From the NCBI GenBank assembly GCA_014377795.1, contig JACMOY010000243.1, positions 1-10,134 of the forward strand: DNA of 10,134 nucleotides, written 5' to 3'. The position numbers and the translations under genes were made by a program. The stretch comes from Actinomycetota bacterium (GTDB lineage: Bacteria > Actinomycetota > Actinomycetes > Actinomycetales > Angustibacteraceae). The first letter of the stretch is position 1, and every line of letters starts with the position of its first letter. Positions 1-5,244 of the stretch are shown piece by piece. The notes beneath the pieces were generated by a model that was not told where the DNA came from, did no database searches, and saw nothing but the letters and a program-made list of their open reading frames with translations.

Positions 1-804
1 GCGCAGCAGGGTCAGCGCCAGCAGGTCGGCCGAGACGGTCAGCAACGCGCCGCGCTCGTGCGCCGCGTCGGCCAGGGGCGACAGGTCGAGCACCTGCCCG
101 CTGGCGCCCGGGTACTGGGTGATGACACCGAAGACCGGCTCGCTCACCTGGGCGAGCACCACCGTCGCCGACGACGCGTCGACGGCCCCCGCCAGGTCGA
201 GCTCGACGATGGTGATCCCCAGCGGCTCAGCGCGGGTGGCCAGCACCGCGCGGGTCTGCGGCAGGACGTCGGTGCCGACGACCAGCACCGCACCGGCGGG
301 GGCCTTGCTCGAGCGGCGCATCAGGGTCATCGCCTCGGCGGCGGCGGTCGACTCGTCCAGCAGCGAGGAGTTGGCGATGGCCAGCCCGGACAGGTCGCGG
401 ACCATCGTCTGGAAGTTGAGCATCGCCTCGAGCCGGCCCTGCGACATCTCGGGCTGGTAGGGCGTGTAGGCGGTGTACCAGGCGGGGTTCTCCAGGACGT
501 TGCGCTGGATCACCGCGGGCACGTGGGTGCCGTGGTAGCCCAGGCCGATCATCGAGGTCAGGACGGTGTTGCGGGCGGCGATCTCGCGCAGCTCGGCAAT
601 CGCCTCGGGCTCACTGACGCCGGGGTCCAGCCGCAGCGACTCGGTCAGCCGGATCGACTCGGGCACGGCGGCCGCGACCAGGGACTCCAGGTCCGGGTGC
701 CCGACCAGGTCCAGCATGGTCTGCTCCTCGGCGCTCGAGGGGCCGACGTGGCGCTGCACGAAGGGGGCGGCGCCATGTCGCTGGGGCGCGGTGGGGGTGC
801 TCAT
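1..804 (-). CDS. gcvP: Glycine dehydrogenase (decarboxylating), P-protein, N-terminal part (partial)
   Basis: This is the PLP-dependent P-protein of the glycine cleavage system. It decarboxylates glycine and passes the aminomethyl group to the lipoyl arm of GcvH. Only the first 268 codons are inside the window; the family is about 950 residues, so the gene runs off the left edge. The conserved N-terminal block is clear: GLGYHGTHVP near residues 87-96, then NPAWYTAYTPYQPEMSQGRL near 106-125, then a long helix with NFQTMVRDLSGLAIANSSLLDE. The ATG at 804 is preceded by AGGAG at good spacing. The leader of about 215 nt carries a glycine riboswitch, so expression should respond to glycine. gcvH lies in the same cluster about 3 kb upstream, and gcvT is not in the window. 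Identification is certain from sequence resemblance. Confidence 0.97.
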   Translation of the reverse strand, partial: MSTPTAPQRHGAAPFVQRHVGPSSAEEQTMLDLVGHPDLESLVAAAVPESIRLTESLRLDPGVSEPEAIAELREIAARNTVLTSMIGLGYHGTHVPAVIQRNVLENPAWYTAYTPYQPEMSQGRLEAMLNFQTMVRDLSGLAIANSSLLDESTAAAEAMTLMRRSSKAPAGAVLVVGTDVLPQTRAVLATRAEPLGITIVELDLAGAVDASSATVVLAQVSEPVFGVITQYPGASGQVLDLSPLADAAHERGALLTVSADLLALTLLR

Positions 805-870
805 GCGGAGGCTCCTGACCTGGGCCGTCGACACCGGATGGCGCCGCCCGGACGTGACACGGACCTCCCC

Positions 871-1012
871 CTCTGTCACCCGACGCGCGTCGGGCTCCAG
901 AGCTGCCTACCCACGTGGTCCTGGCGCCTGAGAGGTTCTGGGGAGCATTGCCCCTTCGGCGCCCCGCCGGCGCATCCCCGAGGGGCTGCGTGCGAGGACT
1001 CTCCCACGTGGG
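871..1012 (-). promoter_or_regulatory. Glycine riboswitch, single aptamer with a short 3' ghost stem
   Basis: The gcvP leader contains the conserved glycine-aptamer core: GGGAGAG (1005-999), then GCGCCGAAGGGGCAA and CCTCTCAGGCGCCAGGACC (about 963-918). P1 is a perfect 9-bp helix, minus-strand CCCACGTGG (1012-1004) with CCACGTGGG (918-910). A complete second aptamer is absent. In its place is a small element: CTCTG (902-898) pairs with CAGAG (875-871) around a perfect 6-bp hairpin with a GCGC loop (894-879). This matches the singlet-plus-ghost-aptamer architecture described for this class. No terminator with a U-run is visible between the element and the gcvP ATG, so I infer control of translation or of an unrecognised structure rather than intrinsic termination. 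Confidence 0.92.
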
Positions 1013-1028
1013 GATCAACGGCCTTCCC

Positions 1029-1034
1029 AGGCTA
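1029..1034 (-). promoter_or_regulatory. Candidate -10 element for the riboswitch-gcvP transcript
   Basis: Minus-strand TAGCCT fits the actinobacterial TANNNT -10 pattern. A start about 7 nt downstream, near 1022, would place the riboswitch P1 helix roughly 10 nt into the RNA, a sensible leader. No convincing -35 hexamer is present at 17-18 nt (the 17-nt position reads CGCCCG). Read-through from the upstream MerR gene, which ends only about 50 nt away at 1080, remains an alternative. Confidence 0.35.
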
Positions 1035-1079
1035 CAGCCAAAGTCGCCGCGCGGGCGGTGACGACCCGCTGGTGATGTC

Positions 1080-1694
1080 TCAGCCCGTGCGGCGCACCTG
1101 GCGGCGCCGCGACAGCTCGTCGCCGACCGCGGGCGCCTCGCCCGACGTCGTGTCGCTCGCTGACGCGTCGTCCGGCCGCTCGCTGGGCAGCTGGGCCAGC
1201 TCGCCCTCGACCTCGCGCCACACCCGTCCGACCGCGATCCCGAAGACCCCCTGGCCGCCCTGCACCAGGTCGATGACCTCGTCGGACGAGGTGCACTCGT
1301 ACACGCTCGCGCCATCACTCATCAGGGTGATCTGGGCCAGGTCCTCGACGCCGCGCTCGCGCAGGTGCTCTACCGCGATGCGGATCTGATGCAGGGACAC
1401 GCCGGTGTTGAGCAGCCGCTTGACGATCTTGAGCACCAGGATGTCGCGGAAGCCGTACAGCCGCTGGCTGCCCGACCCGCTGGCGCCGCGCACCGTCGGC
1501 TCGACCAGGCCGGTGCGGGCCCAGTAGTCCAGCTGGCGGTAGGTGATGCCGGCGGCCGCGCAGGCGGTGACCCCGCGGTAGCCCGCGTCCACCGGCAGCA
1601 CCGGCAGGTCGTCGGTGAACAGCAGACCCTGCACCTGCGCCGGGGGGTGCACCCCGCCGCGGGCGGGGGACGTGGCGTCACTGGTGCTGCTCAA
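1080..1694 (-). CDS. MerR-family transcriptional regulator, ResR/McdR (Rv1830)-like
   Basis: This 204-residue protein is a predicted DNA-binding regulator of the MerR superfamily. The helix-turn-helix spans about residues 44-68 (TACAAAGITYRQLDYWARTG, then LVEPTVR). The wing and second HTH follow at about 75-108 (GSQRLYGFRDILVLKIVKRLLNTGVSLHQIR), and the region to about 165 probably dimerises; the tail is low-complexity. No cysteine cluster for metal sensing is visible. Position, between DUF151 and gcvP, and sequence point to the orthologue of M. tuberculosis Rv1830 (ResR), reported to influence growth and division and antibiotic recovery. I chose the TTG at 1694 because a near-perfect AGGAGG lies 5 nt upstream. 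The in-frame GTG at 1748 has no ribosome site and sits inside a dyad in the leader. Using 1748 would add 18 residues unlike the family. Confidence 0.9.
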   Translation of the reverse strand: MSSTSDATSPARGGVHPPAQVQGLLFTDDLPVLPVDAGYRGVTACAAAGITYRQLDYWARTGLVEPTVRGASGSGSQRLYGFRDILVLKIVKRLLNTGVSLHQIRIAVEHLRERGVEDLAQITLMSDGASVYECTSSDEVIDLVQGGQGVFGIAVGRVWREVEGELAQLPSERPDDASASDTTSGEAPAVGDELSRRRQVRRTG

Positions 1695-1724
1695 CGCGGC
1701 CTCCTGGCTCGGTGCCCGTCGACG

Positions 1725-1748
1725 GTGACCAGCGCGCACGGTGGTCAC
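1725..1748. promoter_or_regulatory. Inverted repeat GTGACCA-N10-TGGTCAC in the MerR leader (candidate operator)
   Basis: Perfect 7-bp arms (1725-1731 and 1742-1748) are separated by 10 bp. The site lies about 27-50 bp downstream of the predicted start point (near 1775) and about 30 bp before the TTG start codon. An imperfect palindrome centred on CGTCGACG (1711-1730) overlaps its left arm. The position would suit a roadblock or autoregulatory operator, perhaps for the MerR protein itself, or an RNA hairpin in the leader. Its role is inferred only from symmetry and location. Confidence 0.4.
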
Positions 1749-1781
1749 ACGGGTGGAACTACACGACGAGCGTTCTCCCCG

Positions 1782-1810
1782 ACGGTAGGGCGCGTGGGGC
1801 CAGGCGTCAA
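1782..1810 (-). promoter_or_regulatory. SigA-type promoter for the ResR-like MerR gene
   Basis: Minus-strand TTGACG (1810-1805) and TACCGT (1787-1782) are separated by exactly 17 bp. This is an excellent match to the actinobacterial housekeeping pattern TTGACN-N17-TANNNT. The expected start is near 1775, leaving a leader of about 80 nt before the TTG start codon. The 17-bp spacer is normal, not the stretched 19-20 bp spacer of promoters that classical MerR activators untwist. The rest of the 1695-1885 gap shows nothing beyond this promoter, the downstream dyad and the ribosome site. Confidence 0.75.
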
Positions 1811-1885
1811 CGACAGGTGCAGGGTCGGCGTCCCGGCGTGTCGCGGCCGATGGAGGCTGCTCAGTCTCGACCTCAGGGTGAGACT

Positions 1886-2404
1886 TCAGGCTGGCGGGGG
1901 CTTGTCGCCCGTGCTCGGCGGGACGTCGGGACCGGCGGCCGGCGCCTCGAAGTCGTCCGGTGAGATCTGGTCCAGGAACTCGCGGAACTTCTCGACCTCG
2001 TCGTCCTCCTCGTCCGGGACGACGACTCCCTCGTTCTCGAGCACGTCCTCGGCCCCGACGATGCGGGTGCCCGTGCGCAGGGCCAGCGCGATGGCGTCCG
2101 AGGATCGCGAGCTGACCTCGACCCCGCCGTCGAACACCAGCGAGGCGAAGAAGACCCCGTTGCGGACGGCGACGATGCGCACCTCCTCGAGCTCGTGGTT
2201 CAGCGCCTCGAGGACGTCCTTGAACAGGTCGTGGGTCAGCGGGCGCGGCGGGACGACACCCTGCTGGGCGTAGGCGATCGCCGTCGCCTCGGCCGCACCG
2301 ATCCAGATCGAGAGGTAGCGTTCGCCCCCCGTCTCACGCAGCAGCACCACCGGCTGGTTGTTGGGAAGCTCCACCCGGACACCGACGACCTCGAGCTCGC
2401 GCAC
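1886..2404 (-). CDS. DUF151 / bifunctional nuclease (BFN) family protein
   Basis: The 172-residue protein has the DUF151 fold across about residues 1-130. Landmarks are NQPVVLLRETGGERYLSIWIG (16-36), then EATAIAYAQQGVVPPRPLTHDLF (39-61), VRNGVFFASLVF (80-91) and SSRSSDAIALALR (98-110). The tail is acidic and carries VEKFREFLDQISPDDF (137-152), a block also found at the end of M. tuberculosis Rv1829, the syntenic orthologue. Plant BFN1 members have RNase/DNase activity; the role of the actinobacterial proteins is not established. The GTG at 2404 is chosen because conserved similarity begins there (RELEVVGVRVE). It lacks a Shine-Dalgarno sequence but coincides with the expected start of transcription from the promoter just upstream. 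Longer in-frame starts only read into the preceding gene. Confidence 0.93.
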   Translation of the reverse strand: MRELEVVGVRVELPNNQPVVLLRETGGERYLSIWIGAAEATAIAYAQQGVVPPRPLTHDLFKDVLEALNHELEEVRIVAVRNGVFFASLVFDGGVEVSSRSSDAIALALRTGTRIVGAEDVLENEGVVVPDEEDDEVEKFREFLDQISPDDFEAPAAGPDVPPSTGDKPPPA

Positions 2405-2410
2405 TCCGTC

Positions 2411-2440
2411 ACCGTACCCGCACCGCTGGCCCCGCGTCAG
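2411..2440 (-). promoter_or_regulatory. Promoter of the DUF151 gene, predicted to give a leaderless mRNA
   Basis: Minus-strand CTGACG (2440-2435) and TACGGT (2416-2411) are separated by 18 bp. After the -10 hexamer come six bases and then the GTG start codon at 2404, the normal position of the first transcribed base. A leaderless transcript would explain the missing Shine-Dalgarno sequence. The -35 hexamer lies inside one copy of a tandem 11-bp repeat. Confidence 0.6.
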
Positions 2441-2455
2441 ACCGGCGTCAGACCG
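2434..2455. repeat. Tandem 11-bp direct repeat (two exact copies)
   Basis: Two exact head-to-tail copies of GCGTCAGACCG (plus strand, 2434-2444 and 2445-2455) fill the short gap just after the MerR stop codon. Each copy contains the minus-strand hexamer CTGACG, one of which serves as the apparent -35 of the DUF151 promoter. Direct repeats overlapping and abutting a -35 could bind an activator, but replication slippage gives the same pattern. Confidence 0.6.
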
Positions 2456-2457
2456 GG

Positions 2458-3207
2458 TCAGCCGAGACCGGCCCGCGCCAGCCCGGCGCGCACCAGGGAC
2501 GCGTGCAGCCGCAGCGACAGCGCTGTGATCTCGCCGGCGACGTCCTGCGCCCGCGCCCGCGAGGCCGTCCCGCGCTGGCCCAGCAGCGGGCGCACCACCT
2601 GCTCGACCAGGCCCACCTCGCGCTCGGCGGCGGTGCGGAACGCGCGCAGGTGACGGGGCCCGATGCCGAACGCGGCCAGCTCGCCGGCCGCCGTCGCGAC
2701 CTGGGCCGACACGTCGTCGTACCAGCCCGAGCTGCTGGGTTGCACCAGCCCGAAGGCCACCAGGTCGTCCAGCTGGTCGGTGCGCAGGTTGGCTCTGGTG
2801 CACAGCTCGTCGGCGCTCAGCCGGGTCGACCCGACCGTCTGCAGGAAGTGCGGGGATCCGGCGCCCTCACGCTCGGCGTCGGGCGCCGGGCGGGGGCCGC
2901 CGGCCCCGGGCACGGGATCCTCGGCGCCACGCTGGACGGCGTCCAGGTGCTCGCGGATGCGGCGCAGTGGCCAGTACCGGTCACGCTGCAAGGTCATGGC
3001 GTAGCGCAGCCGCTCGACGTCGTCGAGGGTGAACTTGCGGTAGCCCGAGGGGGTCCGGGACGGCTCGACCAGACCCTCGGTCTCCCAGAGCCGGATCTTG
3101 GAGATCGACACGTCGGGAAAGTCCGAGCGCAGCTGACCGAGCACCTCGCCGATGCTCATCACGGCGTCGGCGCGCGGGCTGTCGCGGCGCGAGACCGCGG
3201 GCGTCAC
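2458..3207 (-). CDS. ftsR: MerR-family regulator, FtsR (Rv1828)-like
   Basis: This 249-residue protein has a MerR-type winged helix at about residues 17-90: MSIGEVLGQLRSDFPDVSIS, then KIRLWETEGLVEP (37-49), wing SRTPSGYRKF (50-59), then LDDVERLRYAMTLQRDRYWPLRRIREHL. A Pro/Gly-rich linker (about 95-118) leads to a C-terminal domain starting at LSADELCTRANL. Its syntenic orthologues are Rv1828 and Corynebacterium glutamicum FtsR, the latter an activator of ftsZ. The GTG at 3207 overlaps the garA stop codon by four bases (GTGA), which indicates translational coupling. No ribosome site precedes it, so the ATG at codon 17, where similarity to the family begins, is the main alternative start. Target genes here are inferred from orthology. 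Confidence 0.92.
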   Translation of the reverse strand: MTPAVSRRDSPRADAVMSIGEVLGQLRSDFPDVSISKIRLWETEGLVEPSRTPSGYRKFTLDDVERLRYAMTLQRDRYWPLRRIREHLDAVQRGAEDPVPGAGGPRPAPDAEREGAGSPHFLQTVGSTRLSADELCTRANLRTDQLDDLVAFGLVQPSSSGWYDDVSAQVATAAGELAAFGIGPRHLRAFRTAAEREVGLVEQVVRPLLGQRGTASRARAQDVAGEITALSLRLHASLVRAGLARAGLG

Positions 3208-3692
3208 GACGTCGCGGGCGAGACGTGGACGACGAGGCGGAACTTGCCGATCTGCACCTCGTCGCCGGTGCGCACCACCGCCGAGTCGATCCGCTCGCGG
3301 TTGACGTAGGTGCCGTTCAGGCTGCCGACGTCGCGGACGAGGAAGCCGCCGTCGGCCCGCACGAACTGGGCGTGCTTGCGCGAGACGGTGACGTCGTCCA
3401 GGAAGATGTCGCTGCTGGGGTGGCGGCCGACGGTGGTCAGATCGGAGTCCAGCAGGAACCGCGAGCCGGCGTTGGGGCCGTGGTCGACGCGCAGCAGGGC
3501 GGTGCCGGGCGCCAGGGCCGCCAGCGTGCCGGTGTCGACGGGTGACCCGGTGGTCTCCGGCGAGGCGGTCAGGTCAGCCGGGTTGAGCGCCGAGAGCCGC
3601 ATGGTGGTCGCCGAGGGCTGCTCGGCACCCCCCGCGGGCTGCCCCGTCCGGCCGCTGGCCGAGGACTGGTCCGGGTCGTCGTCGCGTGCCAT
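3204..3692 (-). CDS. garA: FHA-domain signalling protein GarA/OdhI
   Basis: This 162-residue cytosolic protein has one FHA domain at about residues 66-157. The phosphothreonine-binding residues are all present: GR at 89-90 (VGRHPSSDIFLDD), S104-R105 and H107 (VSRKHAQF) and N126-G127 (GSLNGTYVNR). In mycobacteria and corynebacteria, GarA/OdhI binds and controls 2-oxoglutarate dehydrogenase and glutamate enzymes. A Ser/Thr kinase switches it off by phosphorylating an N-terminal ETT motif, which the FHA domain then binds. The N-terminal tail here has two candidates: ATTMR (T29, T30), which aligns best by context, and ETT at 46-48. The ribosome site before the ATG at 3692 is weak. gcvH lies 45 nt upstream and the FtsR-type gene overlaps its 3' end. 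Confidence 0.95.
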   Translation of the reverse strand: MARDDDPDQSSASGRTGQPAGGAEQPSATTMRLSALNPADLTASPETTGSPVDTGTLAALAPGTALLRVDHGPNAGSRFLLDSDLTTVGRHPSSDIFLDDVTVSRKHAQFVRADGGFLVRDVGSLNGTYVNRERIDSAVVRTGDEVQIGKFRLVVHVSPATS

Positions 3693-3714
3693 GGGGGACA
3701 GCCTGCCACACCTG

Positions 3715-3733
3715 CACCCTGCACTGAAGGGTG
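3715..3733 (-). other. Small hairpin just after the gcvH stop codon
   Basis: Minus-strand CACCCT (3733-3728) pairs with AGGGTG (3720-3715) around a 7-nt loop, starting 4 nt after the gcvH stop. There is no U-tract, so it is unlikely to be a full intrinsic terminator. It might attenuate or mark processing between gcvH and garA. Confidence 0.35.
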
Positions 3734-3737
3734 AGGC

Positions 3738-4118
3738 TCAGCCCAGCTGCGCGCCGTACGCCGCGGCGTCCAGCAGGTCCGGCGCGTCGCCGTCGAGGCG
3801 CACCTCGAACATCCAGCCCGCGCCGTACGGGTCGGAGTTGACCAGCTCGGGCGTGCTGTCCAGCGCCGGGTTGCGGGCGACCACCTCGCCGCTGACCGGG
3901 GCGTACACGTCGCTGACGCTCTTGGTCGACTCGACCTCGCCGCAGGTCTGGCCGGCGCTGACTGCGGTGCCGGCGTCCGGGAGCGTGACGAAGACGACGT
4001 CGCCCAGGGCGTCCTGCGCGTAGTCGGTGATCCCGATCCGCGCGACACCGTCGCTGATTCGCACCCACTCGTGCTCGGCGGTGTAGGCCAGCTCGGCGGG
4101 GATGTCGTGCGTGCTCAT
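3738..4118 (-). CDS. gcvH: Glycine cleavage system H protein
   Basis: GcvH is the lipoylated carrier that shuttles the aminomethyl intermediate between the P, T and L proteins. The 126-residue length is typical. Family features are YTAEHEWVR (12-20), GITDYAQDALGDVVFVTLP (29-47) and the lipoylation motif GEVESTKSVSDVYAPVSGEV with the acceptor lysine at K66, followed by NPALDSTPELVNSDPYGAGWMFEV. The ATG at 4118 follows a GAGG ribosome site by about 5 nt. It sits 44 nt after the DUF881 gene and 45 nt before garA. Unlike gcvP it has no visible riboswitch. No promoter is obvious in the 44-nt gap, so it may be transcribed with the upstream membrane-protein genes. Confidence 0.97.
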   Translation of the reverse strand: MSTHDIPAELAYTAEHEWVRISDGVARIGITDYAQDALGDVVFVTLPDAGTAVSAGQTCGEVESTKSVSDVYAPVSGEVVARNPALDSTPELVNSDPYGAGWMFEVRLDGDAPDLLDAAAYGAQLG

Positions 4119-4162
4119 GCTGCCTCGGATCTCGTGGGTGCGGGGCGCCTCTGACGCGGTGG

Positions 4163-4915
4163 TCAGGACGGCGACGGCCTGGCCGTGGTGGCGGGGCGAG
4201 CGTAACGAGGTGCTCGGACGGCGTGCAAGGCAGTCACCTCGACCTGCTCCCGGGCGGCCACCGTGGCTGCCGCGCGGTCGGGCAGGCTGGCGACGACGCC
4301 GCCGGGGATCTCCAGCGCCGTGGCCATCGTCTGGCTGTCGCCGATGGCCAGCACCGTGTACGGCGGCCGCAGGATGGTGCCGTCGACGCTGACCCCGCCC
4401 GCGGCGTCCGCGAACCAGGTCGAGGCGACGACCCGCACCGAGCCGATCTGGATCGCCTCGGCCCCGGCGTCGCGCAGCTCCTGCACCAGGTCGAGCACCT
4501 GCGCGGACCGGACCGCGGACTGCGGGTCGGTGACGAAGACCTCGGTGCCCGGCCCGGTCGCCGCGGCCGTGCCGCCCACCCGGCCGAGGCCGCCCAGGGG
4601 GGCGGGGCCGGCGTGGATCGCCGCCTGCGAGCCGGTCGCACCGCCGGCCAGCGCGCGCTGCTGGGCCTGCAGGTCGGAGGCCTCGGCGGCCAGCCGGTCG
4701 CGCCGGCCGCCGACGTCGTCCAGGATGCGCACGAGGTCGCTCTGACGCAGCGCCGACAGACCTTGCGCGCTGTTCTGGCGCAGCTGGGCGACCAGGGCGA
4801 ACCCCAGGGCGACGAGCAGCAGCGCACCGAGGATGGCCGAGCCCCGCCCACCCCAGTGGATCCGGCTGCCTCGGGCCGAGGGCGGCCGCGCCGGGGCGGC
4901 CGCGTCCTCGCTCAT
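4163..4915 (-). CDS. DUF881 membrane protein (Rv1825-like)
   Basis: This 250-residue protein has a short cytoplasmic N-terminus and one membrane segment at about residues 27-45 (AILGALLLVALGFALVAQL). A coiled coil follows (about 50-90, SALRQSDLVRILDDVGGRRDRL, rich in Leu/Arg/Asp), then an extracytoplasmic DUF881 domain with GTEVFVTDP, the block AGAEAIQIGSVRVVASTWF and PPYTVLAIGD. Relatives in Firmicutes (YlxW/YlxX) are encoded beside sbp, ftsA and ftsZ. The biochemical role is unknown; a cell-envelope or division scaffold is inferred. The ATG at 4915 overlaps the sbp stop codon (ATGA) and has no ribosome site, so translation is probably coupled. The C-terminal tail after about residue 225 is basic and low-complexity. 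It resembles the other DUF881 protein encoded two genes upstream and probably arose by an old duplication. Confidence 0.92.
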   Translation of the reverse strand: MSEDAAAPARPPSARGSRIHWGGRGSAILGALLLVALGFALVAQLRQNSAQGLSALRQSDLVRILDDVGGRRDRLAAEASDLQAQQRALAGGATGSQAAIHAGPAPLGGLGRVGGTAAATGPGTEVFVTDPQSAVRSAQVLDLVQELRDAGAEAIQIGSVRVVASTWFADAAGGVSVDGTILRPPYTVLAIGDSQTMATALEIPGGVVASLPDRAAATVAAREQVEVTALHAVRAPRYARPATTARPSPS

Positions 4916-5244
4916 GCGCGGAACAGGTGCCGGCGGATGGCGGCGGCGTTGGAGAAGATCCGGATGCCCAGGACGACGACCACGCCGGTCGACAGCTGGG
5001 AGCCCACCCCCAGCTGGTCGCCGAGGTAGACGATGAACGCCGCGACGAACACGTTGGACAAGAACGAGACGACGAACACCTTGTCGTCGAAGATGCCGTC
5101 GAGCAGCGCCCGCACCGCGCCGAAGACGGCGTCCAGGGCGGCCACCACCGCGATCGGCAGGTAGGGCTGCGCCCACACCGGAACCGCGGGCTGAAGCAGC
5201 AGGCCGAGGACGATGCCGGCGACGAGGCCGAGCGCGGGGATCAC
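4912..5244 (-). CDS. sbp: Small basic membrane protein Sbp (DUF1290)
   Basis: The 110-residue protein is almost entirely hydrophobic, with about four membrane segments: residues 2-17 (IPALGLVAGIVLGLLL), about 29-48, 56-76 (VFVVSFLSNVFVAAFIVYLGD) and 85-100. It ends in a basic tail (AAIRRHLFRA). Conserved family residues include the polar stretch DGIFDDK between helices 2 and 3 and LGIRIFSN in the last helix. It is the orthologue of Rv1824 and of Bacillus Sbp, encoded next to ftsA/ftsZ in Bacillus. Its function is unknown. The GTG at 5244 overlaps the upstream DUF881 stop by four bases and has a clear AAGGAG 5 nt upstream. It is sandwiched between two DUF881 genes, suggesting a complex of the three products. 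Confidence 0.94.
   Translation of the reverse strand: MIPALGLVAGIVLGLLLQPAVPVWAQPYLPIAVVAALDAVFGAVRALLDGIFDDKVFVVSFLSNVFVAAFIVYLGDQLGVGSQLSTGVVVVLGIRIFSNAAAIRRHLFRA

Noticed and set aside
58..1389. Long plus-strand open reading frame opposite gcvP and the riboswitch
   Set aside because: It is a high-GC antisense shadow: low-complexity Arg/Gly/Asp/His composition, no recognisable domain, and it overlaps gcvP, the riboswitch and the MerR gene.
3653..3737. Leaderless promoter for garA
   Set aside because: TTCAGT-N17-CAGGCT is positioned to start at the ATG, but the -10 lacks the leading TA and the -35 match is poor. The evidence is too weak to list.
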